Below are positions 54,379 through 63,583 of a stretch of DNA of 64,000 bases, piece after piece. The stretch comes from Candidatus Odyssella thessalonicensis L13. GTDB taxonomy: Bacteria; Pseudomonadota; Alphaproteobacteria; Paracaedibacterales; Paracaedibacteraceae. The stretch lies in the NCBI RefSeq assembly GCF_000190415.1, contig NZ_AEWF01000002.1:62001-126000 (forward strand). The letters run 5' to 3'. Numbering within the stretch: position 1 is the stretch's first letter; every line of letters begins with the position of its first letter. Below the pieces are notes generated by a model. It saw only the letters and a program-made list of their open reading frames with translations. It had not been told where the DNA came from and did not search any database. The position numbers were made by a program, and so were the translations under genes.

Positions 54379-54930
54379 ATGTTTATTCAGACGGAAGAGA
54401 CTCCCAATCCTGATAGCCTTAAATTTATCCCAGGCCGCACTGTCCTAGAAGCAGGAACGGCCTCATTCACCACCTTAGACGAGTGTAACCGATCGCCGTT
54501 TGCACGTCGGCTGCTGAGCGTTGACGGTGTAGAAGCGGTGTTTTTTGGTAGCGACTTTATCACAATAACTAAGGCCTCCGCTCAGGATTGGTACATCTTA
54601 AAGCCGTCAGTTATTGGCATTATTATGGAGCAATTTGTTGCCGGACTGCCAGTTCTAATAGATACTTCTGAGACCTTGTCCGCCCAGAATGCCGAGACCG
54701 ATCCGATTATTCAACAAATTAAAGAATTAATTGACACGCGTGTTCGCCCTGCCGTTGCTCAAGATGGGGGTGATATTCTCTTCCATGCCTTTGAAAATGG
54801 AATCGTTTACTTAAAAATGCAAGGAGCCTGCTCAGGGTGCCCCAGTTCAACAGCCACTTTAAAATCAGGCATAGAAAATATGCTTCGTTATTACATTCCT
54901 GAAGTTGAAGAAGTCAGGGCGGTTGAATGA
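54379..54930 (+). CDS. Fe-S cluster scaffold/carrier protein (NfuA/Nfu type)
   Basis: Carries [4Fe-4S] clusters to target enzymes. An N-terminal Nfu_N domain (about 1-90, starting MFIQTEETPNPDSLKF) is followed by the NifU C-terminal domain with the cluster-binding pair Cys151 and Cys154 (GACSGCPSS). This two-domain form is typical of alphaproteobacteria and mitochondria. The 183-aa length is usual. It lies in a run of forward housekeeping genes after nusB. Confidence 0.93.
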   Translation: MFIQTEETPNPDSLKFIPGRTVLEAGTASFTTLDECNRSPFARRLLSVDGVEAVFFGSDFITITKASAQDWYILKPSVIGIIMEQFVAGLPVLIDTSETLSAQNAETDPIIQQIKELIDTRVRPAVAQDGGDILFHAFENGIVYLKMQGACSGCPSSTATLKSGIENMLRYYIPEVEEVRAVE

Positions 54931-54985
54931 GGGGTAAAGTCAAGGCTAGCCTAGACAGAATTAGGTTCCATTTGGAGAGCTTAAA

Positions 54986-55519
54986 ATGAGAAGAATTTTG
55001 GCGATATTGGTGGCTATAACAGCTGAAGCAAGCAGCACAAGTTTGCGGGCTACCTCAGCCCAACAGCAGTGTCTTGAAAAAATTCGACAAATGGAAAAAG
55101 AGAAGGGGATAGAGCCTGGCCTATTAGAAGCTATTGCTCAGATTGAATCTAAGTCATGTCCTTATGTAGTTAATGCCTGTGGCCGCGGCTATAGCTTTAA
55201 ATCTGCGTCTGAAGCTGCCAGATTTGTTAAGGAAAAGCAGACCCAAGGTTACCGTAATATTAGTGTGGGTGCGATGCAGCTTCATGTGCCGTCACACCGA
55301 CGCCACTTTAAGTCTTTAGAGGAAATGTGTGAAATTGAGCATAATGTTGCTTATGGGGCTAAGCTGTTTAAGAGGCTTAAGCGCCAATGCGGGACGAATG
55401 AGGGTGCCGTCAAGCTTTATCACTCTCCCAATTCACAGGCTAACGAGATTTATAAAACTCGAGTGTTTGGGGCGTGGGCCAAAATTAAGCTTAAGCGCCA
55501 TATCAAATCCCCTACTTAA
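54986..55519 (+). CDS. Lytic transglycosylase-like (SLT-domain) exported protein (177 aa)
   Basis: Cleaves the glycan strand of peptidoglycan. After a signal peptide (about 1-22) come the family features: catalytic Glu54 in IAQIESKS, SVGAMQLH and a later Ala-Val-Lys-Leu-Tyr-His. The insert after Glu resembles the small type-IV-system (VirB1-like) or flagellar muramidases. Cys residues could form disulfides. The ribosome site GGAGAG lies 6 bp before the ATG. No secretion-system genes are adjacent. Confidence 0.82.
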   Translation: MRRILAILVAITAEASSTSLRATSAQQQCLEKIRQMEKEKGIEPGLLEAIAQIESKSCPYVVNACGRGYSFKSASEAARFVKEKQTQGYRNISVGAMQLHVPSHRRHFKSLEEMCEIEHNVAYGAKLFKRLKRQCGTNEGAVKLYHSPNSQANEIYKTRVFGAWAKIKLKRHIKSPT

Positions 55520-55983
55520 GGTCAGCTCCGCGCTTTAAATCTATAAAATGAATTTTAGAAAGCTAGTAGGGTTATCTTATAAAACTGAAAGCATATCCTC
55601 TTCTCTATTAAATCCTTAATTTTGTTGGAGCAAATTGCTGCAAGGAACAAGCTTTGCTTAAGTGTTCTTCAGAGTCTGATTAAAGGGTGAGTCGGGTCAA
55701 TACATTTCTTTCAATTAAAAAACCAGCACCATAATAAAAAATGTAGTGAAACTTCTTTGAGTCTTGTGGTTTGAAAAAAGAGGAAAGGTTAAACTTTTCA
55801 AAGATAAAGCGGGCAAATAAGTGATAATAAAAAATGATAAATGTAAAAAGTCGTAATAAAAAACGTTGCAAAAAATTTTCGACGTGATATTTTATGACAA
55901 GTTAATAAAGTTGTAATAGGTTTGTATCGGATTCATCACCTGCTACACTTTACAGAAGAGTCATACAAGAATAGGTATGCATT
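55520..55983. other. Intergenic region before rpoH
   Basis: About 464 bp, AT-rich, with no convincing gene; a minus-strand 63-codon frame at 55680-55871 lacks a ribosome site. The right end holds a promoter candidate for rpoH. Confidence 0.35.
55922..55949 (+). promoter_or_regulatory. Candidate sigma-70-type promoter of rpoH
   Basis: TTGTAT (55922-55927) and TACACT (55944-55949) with a 16-bp spacer, 35 bp before the rpoH start. Each box matches the consensus in four of six positions. Confidence 0.3.
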
Positions 55984-56859
55984 ATGGTCACTCGTCACGA
56001 TTTTCAAGAAATGAGCTCGCTTTATGTCAAGCGTATGAAACAACTTCCTATGCTCGAGGTTGACGAAGAATATCAACTGGCCAAAGAGTGGCGCAAAAAT
56101 GGCGATCCCCGCGCAATCGATAAACTGGTTTCTAGTCATTTAAAGCTTATAGCTAAGATAGCCCACGGCTATCGCGGTTATGGTTTGCCTCTCAGTGACT
56201 TGATTTCAGAAGGTCATGTCGGTATGATGCAAGCAATGCGTCATTTTGATCCCGATAAAGGCTTCCGTCTGTCTACTTATGCCATCTGGTGGATCAAAGC
56301 AGCTATTCAAGAATATATACTACATTCTTATTCTTTAGTAAAGATGGGAACAACTTCTGCTCAAAAAAAATTGTTTTTCAATTTACGCAAAGAAAAAATT
56401 GCTTATCAAGATTTTAATGAATCGGATCTCCCTTTGGAAAAGGCAAAAGAAATTGCAGACAAATTAGGGGTTAAGGTCGAAGAAGTTATTCAGATGAATC
56501 ATCGTATGGTGTCAATGGATCATTCTTTAAATGCACCGATCAAATCTACGGTTGACGGCGATTCTCAATGGATGGACTGGCTGGCAGATGAACGCGATAC
56601 CCATGATGTAGAATTGGCTGAAATCGATGAACTGGAAAAACGTCGAGCTCTGCTAACTGAGGCCATGAATTGCCTCAATCAGCGAGAGCAAACGATCATT
56701 CACGATCGGCGTTTGAAGGAAGAGCCTCTCACTCTGGAAGAACTTAGCGAAAAGCTTGGCATATCCCGGGAACGCGTTCGCCAAATCGAAGCTAAAGCCT
56801 TTGAACGGTTGCAGAAAGCAGTTAAAAGGCTAAGCCGCAAAGATGCTGAGCTTGCTTAA
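55984..56859 (+). CDS. rpoH: RNA polymerase sigma-32 factor RpoH
   Basis: Directs transcription of heat-shock genes. It has the region 2 segments FDPDKGFRLSTYAIWWIKAA and IQEYILHSYSLVKMGTTSAQ, the latter including the RpoH-type stretch, and a region 4.2 helix-turn-helix near GISRERVRQIEAKAFERL. The 291-aa length is standard. The downstream kinase gene overlaps its end by 17 bp (or begins 1 bp after the stop if its second ATG is used), so heat shock and the sensor system may share a message. Confidence 0.95.
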   Translation: MVTRHDFQEMSSLYVKRMKQLPMLEVDEEYQLAKEWRKNGDPRAIDKLVSSHLKLIAKIAHGYRGYGLPLSDLISEGHVGMMQAMRHFDPDKGFRLSTYAIWWIKAAIQEYILHSYSLVKMGTTSAQKKLFFNLRKEKIAYQDFNESDLPLEKAKEIADKLGVKVEEVIQMNHRMVSMDHSLNAPIKSTVDGDSQWMDWLADERDTHDVELAEIDELEKRRALLTEAMNCLNQREQTIIHDRRLKEEPLTLEELSEKLGISRERVRQIEAKAFERLQKAVKRLSRKDAELA

Positions 56860-58231
56860 TATGCTAAAATCTTGGTTAGCAAAGCTCCCCCGCCCCGTTT
56901 TTAAGTGGGGCGCCGCTTTGCAAGCCTTAAGATACTCCTTAAGCCGCGAAAATTCTTATGACATTATGCGTCTGTTTGGTCTCTTTGGTTTCCTGCATAA
57001 TCCCTTTGTTTACATTATTGCTCTCAATCAAAAAGGGGTTTCTTTGGTTGAGACTCGCTTAAGAATAGTTAACCTGTTTTTATTTATTCCCCTCATTTTT
57101 ATCAATTATTGGCCCAGCTGCCTTCACCGTCTGAAGAAATACTACTGGTTTTTCACCGTAACCTTTGTTTTGCCGTTTTTTGCTACAGTTATGTTTATCC
57201 TTAATAATGGTAGTCAAGCATGGGTAACTAAGATTACCTTTGCTTTGCTTTGGATGGTTCTCGTGACCAACTGGACAATGTTCTTCTTATGCTTAGTGAT
57301 TGGGATGATGTCAGGGATCATCTATTATGGAGTTACTATTGATTCAAGCTTCGCAGGCTTCACCTTGTCATGGCCTGAGTTAGCTAATTCTTTTTGGATG
57401 GTGGTGATTGCGGGTCTTTTCTCCTTAAAACGCGAAGAAATGGTACGCAATAGGGTGGCGTCAATGCGCTCCTTAGCGGGTGCTATTGCACATGAAATGC
57501 GCACACCTTTATTTGGGATTAGGTCAGCTTCTGTCTATTTATCGCAAAGGCTTCCGGCGATAATGGCAAAATATATCCAATCGCAAGGCGAAAAGCTCTC
57601 AGAAAAAGAACAGTTGTCGGTTGAACGCATTCTCAAAACCCCAGAGCGAATTGATGAGATTACCCGCAGCGCCTTTTCCATTATTGATATGCTATTGACC
57701 AATCTAAAAGGAGTCACCGGAGCGATTGCTTTAGAACGTCAATCAATGCATTCAATTATTCAGACGGCTTTAGAGCATTATCCTTTATCAACTAAAGAGA
57801 AAAGCATCATTCACTTCAAACAAGAAGAGGATGCTTATATTCAGGGAAATAAAGACTTACTTGTTCAGGTTATGTACAATTTAATTAAGAATGCTCTTTA
57901 CTACATAAAAGAAGCCGGTAAAGGTGAGATTTTTATTTGGTTGGAAGACCATAAAGACTTTGTCGTTTTAAATTTTCAAGATACTGGGAAAGGAATTTCT
58001 GAAAAGTCGCTTCCTTTCATATTTGATCCATATTATAGTAACACAAAATATGGGACAGGTGTCGGCTTGCATTTCTGTAAGCAGGTGATCGAAGCCTGCG
58101 GTGGGAGCATGGTATGCAGTTCCAAAGAGAATGTCCAGACAACCTTTAAAATAGAATTAAGAAAATATGATGATAGTGAGGGTAATAACCAAAACAAGCA
58201 ACAAATAGCTAATGATGTTTGGCTATTTTGA
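56843..58231 (+). CDS. Sensor histidine kinase, CqsS/LqsS-like
   Basis: Residues 45-195 contain about six membrane helices, with LPFFATVMFILNNGS resembling the sensor part of CqsS/LqsS kinases that detect alpha-hydroxyketone autoinducers. The dimerisation box is GAIAHEMRTPLFGI with phospho-acceptor His217. The ATPase has an N box (NLIKNALYYI, about 346-355), G1 (DTGKG) and G2 (GTGVGLHFCK). There is no receiver domain in the same chain. ATG 56843 lies inside rpoH; ATG 56861 is also possible. The response regulator follows 79 bp downstream. The ligand is inference from the family. Confidence 0.88.
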   Translation: MLSLLNMLKSWLAKLPRPVFKWGAALQALRYSLSRENSYDIMRLFGLFGFLHNPFVYIIALNQKGVSLVETRLRIVNLFLFIPLIFINYWPSCLHRLKKYYWFFTVTFVLPFFATVMFILNNGSQAWVTKITFALLWMVLVTNWTMFFLCLVIGMMSGIIYYGVTIDSSFAGFTLSWPELANSFWMVVIAGLFSLKREEMVRNRVASMRSLAGAIAHEMRTPLFGIRSASVYLSQRLPAIMAKYIQSQGEKLSEKEQLSVERILKTPERIDEITRSAFSIIDMLLTNLKGVTGAIALERQSMHSIIQTALEHYPLSTKEKSIIHFKQEEDAYIQGNKDLLVQVMYNLIKNALYYIKEAGKGEIFIWLEDHKDFVVLNFQDTGKGISEKSLPFIFDPYYSNTKYGTGVGLHFCKQVIEACGGSMVCSSKENVQTTFKIELRKYDDSEGNNQNKQQIANDVWLF

Positions 58232-58255
58232 TCAACGAGAACTGATTCTCCTACC

Positions 58256-58289
58256 CGGCTAAAATAGCCGCAATTTTATCAATAAAATT
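58256..58289. promoter_or_regulatory. Two adjacent hairpins between kinase and regulator genes
   Basis: CGGCTA-AAA-TAGCCG (58256-58270) and AATTTTAT-CA-ATAAAATT (58272-58289) are perfect stems of 6 and 8 bp, one base apart. They lie 21 bp before the regulator start and could control read-through or translation of the regulator. Confidence 0.4.
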
Positions 58290-58310
58290 ATTCTTCTGGG
58301 CAGGCTTATA

Positions 58311-59261
58311 ATGAACCATCTTCCTTTTTATAAATTTCCATCCACAATCGTGCTCATTGATGACATTGAGACCACGGTCGAGGAGGTCGCAAAGCTTTTT
58401 GAAGACGAGCCTCTTCGCACGAAGGTATTTACAGATCAGCACGAAGCGCTTGCCTTTATTAATAGGACGGCGGGAAGCCCAGGGCCGACAGAACGATTTC
58501 AAGAAGCCCTTGCTAATTATGATAATCTTTTCCTTTGTCATGAACAAATCTATGTTAAAGAACGCTTTAATCAGATCTCTTGTGTAGTTGTGGATTATGA
58601 TATGCCGGGTATGAATGGTTTGGAGTTATGCGAAAAGATTACTGATAAACGCATCAAGAAGATTCTTTTGACCGGTGTTGCGGATGAACAAGTCGTTATT
58701 AATGCATTTAACCGTGGCTTGATTGATTATTTTATTCGCAAGCACGATCAAAATTCGCCTCAACTAGTAATTGACTTCGTCCAAGATGCTATTAATAGAT
58801 TCTTCTATGACCTAACTTGGTCTTTTGTTGATACTGCAATCAATCAAAGTTCCTGGGTTTATTCACCTTTAAAGGATCCCAAATATCATACCTTTTTTTC
58901 CCAATTTATAAGGGATCAAAAGATTGTAGAGTATTATCTCTTAGACATTTCTGGCGCCTTTTTACTTGTGGATACCGAAAACAACATCAAGATTATGCAA
59001 ACATTTACCCCTGATCTATTAGATCAGCATGTTGCGGAGTTAACAGAGACGTATCAATGGTCGACGCTGGAAGACGACTGTAAACAAGCCATTCTTAAAC
59101 ATGAGCAAGTCTTGTGTACTTCTCCGCTTATGGGTAAGGAAGATCCAGAGTATGTAAAAGTGCCTTTACAGCTTGTCTGTGACGATCTTAAGTTATTTGT
59201 GGCCATATTTGATAGCGTTAATTTAGAGATCTCTAAGATCAACTTTTTTAGCCAATCATAA
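58311..59261 (+). CDS. Response regulator with receiver domain and unknown output domain (316 aa)
   Basis: The receiver domain has an acidic pocket at IVLIDDIE (about 13-20), phospho-acceptor Asp95 in VVVDYDMPGMNG, Thr in LLTGVADE and Lys144 in FIRKH. An insert of about 30 residues lies between beta 2 and beta 3 (about 50-85). The C-terminal half (about 165-316) contains no HTH, GGDEF or kinase motif. It is the partner of the kinase just upstream, as seen in Legionella and relatives. AGG lies 6 bp before the ATG. The output is unknown. Confidence 0.85.
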   Translation: MNHLPFYKFPSTIVLIDDIETTVEEVAKLFEDEPLRTKVFTDQHEALAFINRTAGSPGPTERFQEALANYDNLFLCHEQIYVKERFNQISCVVVDYDMPGMNGLELCEKITDKRIKKILLTGVADEQVVINAFNRGLIDYFIRKHDQNSPQLVIDFVQDAINRFFYDLTWSFVDTAINQSSWVYSPLKDPKYHTFFSQFIRDQKIVEYYLLDISGAFLLVDTENNIKIMQTFTPDLLDQHVAELTETYQWSTLEDDCKQAILKHEQVLCTSPLMGKEDPEYVKVPLQLVCDDLKLFVAIFDSVNLEISKINFFSQS

Positions 59262-59429
59262 TCTGACGGGCTGTGATCCTCTCTTGAAGAAAGAGCGAGA
59301 GTCCTAGGGGCACTATTAAGAGAAACTTAGGTCCTTGGTGCCCTCGTGATGCTAGTTCTCCAGGCAGTGCTATAAGGAATAAAAGGTTAGAAGAGGGAAA
59401 GAGTCGATTCTATTCAAGAGGACAGCTAG

Positions 59430-59912
59430 CTACCGCTGCTTGTCCGCGAGCGCGCAAGCTACCATGGGGGGAACAAATGCAGAGATATTACCGCTGTTTT
59501 TTAGAACAGATCTTACCATCGTCGAAGAAATAAATGGATAGTCGTAAGCCAGAAGGCAAACTGTTTCAATGGTAGGCACTAATTTCTTATTTGTAGCTGC
59601 AATCTGCGACTCATAATCCATATCCGTTGTGTTTCTTAATCCTCTAATGATAATGTCCGCCTTTAAAGAGGTGGCAATATCAACAATAAGTCCTTCAAAG
59701 GCTAGTGCTTCCAATTTTGTTTTTGATTCTAGTTGAGCGATGGCTTGGTTTACCCATAAAAGGCGCTGCTCAAGATTAAAAAGGGTACTTTTTTCTTGGT
59801 TAACAGCAACACAGATGTAAAGACGATCAACGAGCCGTGCGGCTCGTTGAATAATCTCTAAATGTCCAAGAGTGAGGGGATCAAAACTCCCAGGATAGAT
59901 CCCTATTTTCAT
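59430..59912 (-). CDS. coaD: Phosphopantetheine adenylyltransferase
   Basis: The penultimate step of coenzyme A synthesis, making dephospho-CoA from 4'-phosphopantetheine and ATP. GIYPGSFDPLTLGH with the (T/H)xGH nucleotidyl-transferase motif, IIRGLRNTTDMDYE and ISSTMVRS are diagnostic. I use the ATG at 59912, 4 bp after the stop of the dsbA-like gene; a frame from 59933 would add seven residues and overlap that gene. The resulting 160 aa is typical. Confidence 0.95.
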   Translation of the reverse strand: MKIGIYPGSFDPLTLGHLEIIQRAARLVDRLYICVAVNQEKSTLFNLEQRLLWVNQAIAQLESKTKLEALAFEGLIVDIATSLKADIIIRGLRNTTDMDYESQIAATNKKLVPTIETVCLLAYDYPFISSTMVRSVLKNSGNISAFVPPMVACALADKQR

Positions 59913-59916
59913 AAGC

Positions 59917-61041
59917 TTAAGCCTTGGCCTCACTTAAGGTTTTCTTTAAGGCTTCCTTATCCCCTGGAAGAATAATATGAGCCCCTTCAGCATCGAACAT
60001 TAAAATTGTTGGGGTGGCGTCTAGTTTCATCTTGACCGCAAGCTCATGGTTGTAATTTACACTATTGCGAACTTCTTCACTTTCCATAGCTTTTTGAATC
60101 TTTTTAACATCTAGACCCAGCTCTTTGGAAAACTTTAAAAATTTCTTCTTATCAATTTTCTCATTGCTGGTTGCAATGCGCAACGCCACAGAGTCGTATT
60201 TATCATAGCCACTTTTTGCTGTCGCCATAAGACCGCTGACCACTTCACTGGATTCAGGACCCATAATCGCCCAAGGACGCAAGTACACCTTCAAATTGCT
60301 AAATAGCCCTTTGATCTCGCTTAAATTGGCTTCCAGATGGCGGCAATGAGGACAGTTAGGATCCGCAAAGACCACAAGCTTAATTGTACCATTCGGATTA
60401 CCGCCGACAATGGCTGTGGTGTCATTAAGGAGATCATTTTTAAATTGTGAAATTTTTGCTGCTTCCCGTTTTAGCAGTTCCTTTTGCTGCTCTTCACCAA
60501 AAACTCGGATGGCTGTTACTACTTCTCCGGCATTGTTTTTGATATAGTTGGCAATAATCTTTTCAATGGAAGCTTCTTGAGTCGGGGTAAAGGCCGTTGG
60601 TTCTGCTGCTGGAACAGGGGCAGACGCTGGTGCTGGAATTGCGGTGGCAGGTAAAGAATGCGCGTGGGGAGCTGTGCCCGTTTTATGGTTATCTTCGGAG
60701 GAGTGCTGAGCAACGGAGGCAGCAGGAGCAGCGGCGGCCGTAGGCGCACTCGTGTTAGCTCCGGCGGCAACGGCGACAGCTTCCTTAAGGGGGTCTGGGT
60801 TACTTGCTACAACAGTGGAAACCTCAGGGTGAGTTGGCGCAGGCCCTTCTTGGGGTTTAACAGATGGTAATTCGCTCGGTTGCTTCTCCGGCAATCCAGG
60901 AGTTCCGGTACTGGCTTTAGCCTCCATATTCTTATGAGCTTCTGCCGGTGAGAGCGGCACGTTTTCTACTTTGGGTAGTGATGGCAGTGATGCTACTGCT
61001 GTTGTCGTGGCAAGCGCAAATAATAGAGCTGTTTTAGACAT
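59917..61041 (-). CDS. DsbA-family thiol:disulfide oxidoreductase with long Pro/Ala-rich N-terminus (374 aa)
   Basis: A signal peptide (1-18) is followed by about 135 residues of Pro/Ala/Ser/Glu low-complexity sequence and a short helical region. The thioredoxin-fold DsbA domain (about 200-374) has the active site CPHC at 230-233 and the cis-Pro motif ATPTIL (342-347). It resembles the Com1/27-kDa envelope DsbA-like proteins of intracellular bacteria. It likely introduces or isomerises disulfides in exported proteins, such as the Cys-rich repeat protein in this window. It is translated with coaD. Confidence 0.9.
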   Translation of the reverse strand: MSKTALLFALATTTAVASLPSLPKVENVPLSPAEAHKNMEAKASTGTPGLPEKQPSELPSVKPQEGPAPTHPEVSTVVASNPDPLKEAVAVAAGANTSAPTAAAAPAASVAQHSSEDNHKTGTAPHAHSLPATAIPAPASAPVPAAEPTAFTPTQEASIEKIIANYIKNNAGEVVTAIRVFGEEQQKELLKREAAKISQFKNDLLNDTTAIVGGNPNGTIKLVVFADPNCPHCRHLEANLSEIKGLFSNLKVYLRPWAIMGPESSEVVSGLMATAKSGYDKYDSVALRIATSNEKIDKKKFLKFSKELGLDVKKIQKAMESEEVRNSVNYNHELAVKMKLDATPTILMFDAEGAHIILPGDKEALKKTLSEAKA

Positions 61042-61161
61042 AGAAATCCCCTTTCAGTATAATTTTAATATAATTGTAGATATAATTATGCTGGTTGAAA
61101 AGTGGTTAATAACGATCTCTTTGCGCGTGTAGGGGAAGACACGACAAAATAAGTTAGATCC

Positions 61162-61461
61162 TTACACGAATTTCAGCATTAAGCGAGTGATCACCATTTG
61201 CAAGAAGGATATGCCAATAATAAGTGCCAACGGGGAAAGGTCAATGCCATTTAAACTTGGCATGAAACGCCGAATGGGTGTTAAGACCGGCTCAACAACC
61301 CGGAACAGGAAAGCATTAATATTATAAACGCTAGGATTATAGCGATTAATAATATCGAAGGCTTCTAGCCAGCTGATAATTACGTAGACCACAACGGCCC
61401 ACCAATATAAATTCAGAATAATGTTTACCACGGAAAGTAAGGGCAAAATTATGATGTCCAT
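61162..61461 (-). CDS. YggT family integral membrane protein
   Basis: Two YggT-type hydrophobic segments: YWWAVVVYVIISWL and later LSPLALIIGISFLQMVI, with FRVVEPVLTPIRRFMPSLNGIDLSP between, the hallmark of the family. The role is not fixed; members are linked to osmotic stress and, in some bacteria, to division-site proteins. GGAGG lies 5 bp before the ATG at 61461, so the frame opening at TTG 61473 is discounted. The 99-aa length fits. Confidence 0.9.
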   Translation of the reverse strand: MDIIILPLLSVVNIILNLYWWAVVVYVIISWLEAFDIINRYNPSVYNINAFLFRVVEPVLTPIRRFMPSLNGIDLSPLALIIGISFLQMVITRLMLKFV

Positions 61462-61654
61462 AGTCACCTCCAAGTGCTGCCAATTTTCAATTTAACCTTC
61501 TCAATTATTTTAGCCTGTGTCTATTCAAAAACATTAAACCTTAAAACGCTGTCTACGCTCACTGTTTAGTGCTATGAGTCTCTAATTATTTAAGGCTTCT
61601 TTTTCCAAGTATCAGAGTATTACCTTAAAAATTTTTTTGCCCCGATCCGGTCAA

Positions 61655-63568
61655 TCAGCTCGCCATTTTAAAGAGCAGGTGTTCTTTTGCCAAAGCTTTT
61701 AACGCGGCAGTGGCGATGTGGTGGGCAGTTAAACCAGCCTCTTCATATTGACTGTTAGGTGTATCATGATCAAAGAGCCGATCAGGCATATATAGCGTCC
61801 TAAATTTCAGTCCCTTATCTAAGAGCCAATTTTGAACAAGAACATCCGTAACCTGCGTGGCAAAGCCGCCAATTGAGCCTGCCTCAACAGTTAACAAAAC
61901 TTCATGATGTTGAGCCAGTTGAATGACAAGATTCATATCAACGGGCTTAGCAAAACGAGCATCCGCAACGGTAACCGAGAGGCCAAGTTCGGCGAGTAAC
62001 GCTGCTGCTTTTAAGGATTCTTGAAGACGACAGCCAAGCGACAGAATAGCAATCTGGTTGCCTTCTTGGATAATGCGTCCTTTGCCAATTTCTAATATTT
62101 TGCCGGGCTGGCGTAGATCTAAACCGACGCCGTTACCCCGAGGATACCGGAAGGCACACGGGCCATCTTCAATGGCATGGGCCGTGGTCACCGCATGTTT
62201 AAGCTCTAATTCATCGCTTGGAGCCATGATGATCATTTGCGGCAAGCAGCCTAGAAAGGCTAAATCATAGCTGCCGGCATGGGTGGCCCCATCAGCACCG
62301 ACAAAGCCTGCTCGATCTAAGGCAAATCGCACTGGCAAATTCTGCAGCATTACATCGTGGACCACTTGGTCAAAACCTCGTTGTAGAAAGGTCGAATAGA
62401 TGGCTGTAAAAGGTTTTAAGCCATCGCAAGCTAATCCTGCTGCAAATGTCACTGCATGTTGCTCTGCAATGCCAACATCAAAGCAACGCCCAGGAAATTC
62501 TCGGGCAAAAAGATCAAGACCTGTGCCTGTCGGCATGGCCGCCGTAATAGCCACAATCTTGTCATCTTGGCGCGCCAACTCAGTTAATGTTTCCGCAAAG
62601 ACCTTGGTGTAACTGGGAGAACTTACCTCTGTTTTTTGTTGTTGTCCGGTTGCCACATCAAATTTTACCACCCCATGATATTTATCAGCCGCTGCTTCAG
62701 CAGGCGCATACCCGCGACCTTTTTGGGTAACAATATGGATAAGGACAGGCCCGTCCTCCTTGCGGTCTCTGATGTTTTCTAGCACGGGGATAAGATGGTC
62801 TAAGTCATGGCCATCAATGGGCCCAACGTAAAAGAAGCCCATTTCTTCAAACCATGTGCCTCCAGCAACAATACCTCGAGCGTATTCTTCAACGCGGCGC
62901 GCTGCTGTTTCTAAAGGCTTGGGAAGATGACTGGCAACCTCTTTTGCCATGCTTCTTAAGGATTGATAGGGTCGCGAGGAAATAAGCCGAGAAAAATAAT
63001 GGCTCATGGCGCCTACCGGCGGCGCAATCGACATATCATTGTCATTTAGAATAACCACCAGGCGGCTTTTAAGAGCCCCTGCATTGTTCATAGCTTCGTA
63101 GGCCATCCCCGAACTCATGGACCCATCCCCAATAACAGCTATGGAATGGTGATGCTTCTTATTCATCTCACTGGCAACTGCAAATCCTAATGCAGCAGAA
63201 ATGGAGGTGCCGGCATGAGCCGCCCCAAAAGGATCATAAATGCTCTCTGATCTTTTGGTAAAGCCTGAAGGCCCCCCTTTCTGGCGGAGTTTCGACATAG
63301 TTGCCCGCCGACCTGTTAAAATCTTATGAGGGTAGGACTGATGCCCAACATCCCATATTAGTTTATCATTGGGGGTATCAAATACATAATGAAGGGCAAC
63401 TGTCAGCTCCACTACCCCAAGACTGGCACCTAGATGTCCTCCAGTTTTTGAGACGATGTCTATCGTTTCTCGACGGACTTCTTCGGCAAGTTGTTTGAGT
63501 TGATGACCATCAAAATTCTTAATATCTTGCGGAAAATTAACTTGGTCGAGCAGCGGGGTATGTGTCAC
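61655..63568 (-). CDS. dxs: 1-deoxy-D-xylulose-5-phosphate synthase
   Basis: Condenses pyruvate and glyceraldehyde 3-phosphate to DXP, the first step of the MEP isoprenoid route; DXP also feeds thiamine and pyridoxal synthesis. It has the N-terminal [16 protein letters not shown], the thiamine-diphosphate motif [16 protein letters not shown], the catalytic Glu in [13 protein letters not shown] and [15 protein letters not shown] in the pyrimidine domain. The 637 aa is standard. Start is GTG at 63568 after AAGGGAA. It lies 15 bp after the end of valS, so it may be in the same transcript. Confidence 0.96.
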   Translation of the reverse strand: MTHTPLLDQVNFPQDIKNFDGHQLKQLAEEVRRETIDIVSKTGGHLGASLGVVELTVALHYVFDTPNDKLIWDVGHQSYPHKILTGRRATMSKLRQKGGPSGFTKRSESIYDPFGAAHAGTSISAALGFAVASEMNKKHHHSIAVIGDGSMSSGMAYEAMNNAGALKSRLVVILNDNDMSIAPPVGAMSHYFSRLISSRPYQSLRSMAKEVASHLPKPLETAARRVEEYARGIVAGGTWFEEMGFFYVGPIDGHDLDHLIPVLENIRDRKEDGPVLIHIVTQKGRGYAPAEAAADKYHGVVKFDVATGQQQKTEVSSPSYTKVFAETLTELARQDDKIVAITAAMPTGTGLDLFAREFPGRCFDVGIAEQHAVTFAAGLACDGLKPFTAIYSTFLQRGFDQVVHDVMLQNLPVRFALDRAGFVGADGATHAGSYDLAFLGCLPQMIIMAPSDELELKHAVTTAHAIEDGPCAFRYPRGNGVGLDLRQPGKILEIGKGRIIQEGNQIAILSLGCRLQESLKAAALLAELGLSVTVADARFAKPVDMNLVIQLAQHHEVLLTVEAGSIGGFATQVTDVLVQNWLLDKGLKFRTLYMPDRLFDHDTPNSQYEEAGLTAHHIATAALKALAKEHLLFKMAS

Positions 63569-63583
63569 GTCGGTTTCCCTTAT

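Noticed and set aside
55680-55871. 63-codon Phe-rich minus-strand frame before rpoH
   Set aside because: Composition of AT-rich spacer, no ribosome site and no motif.
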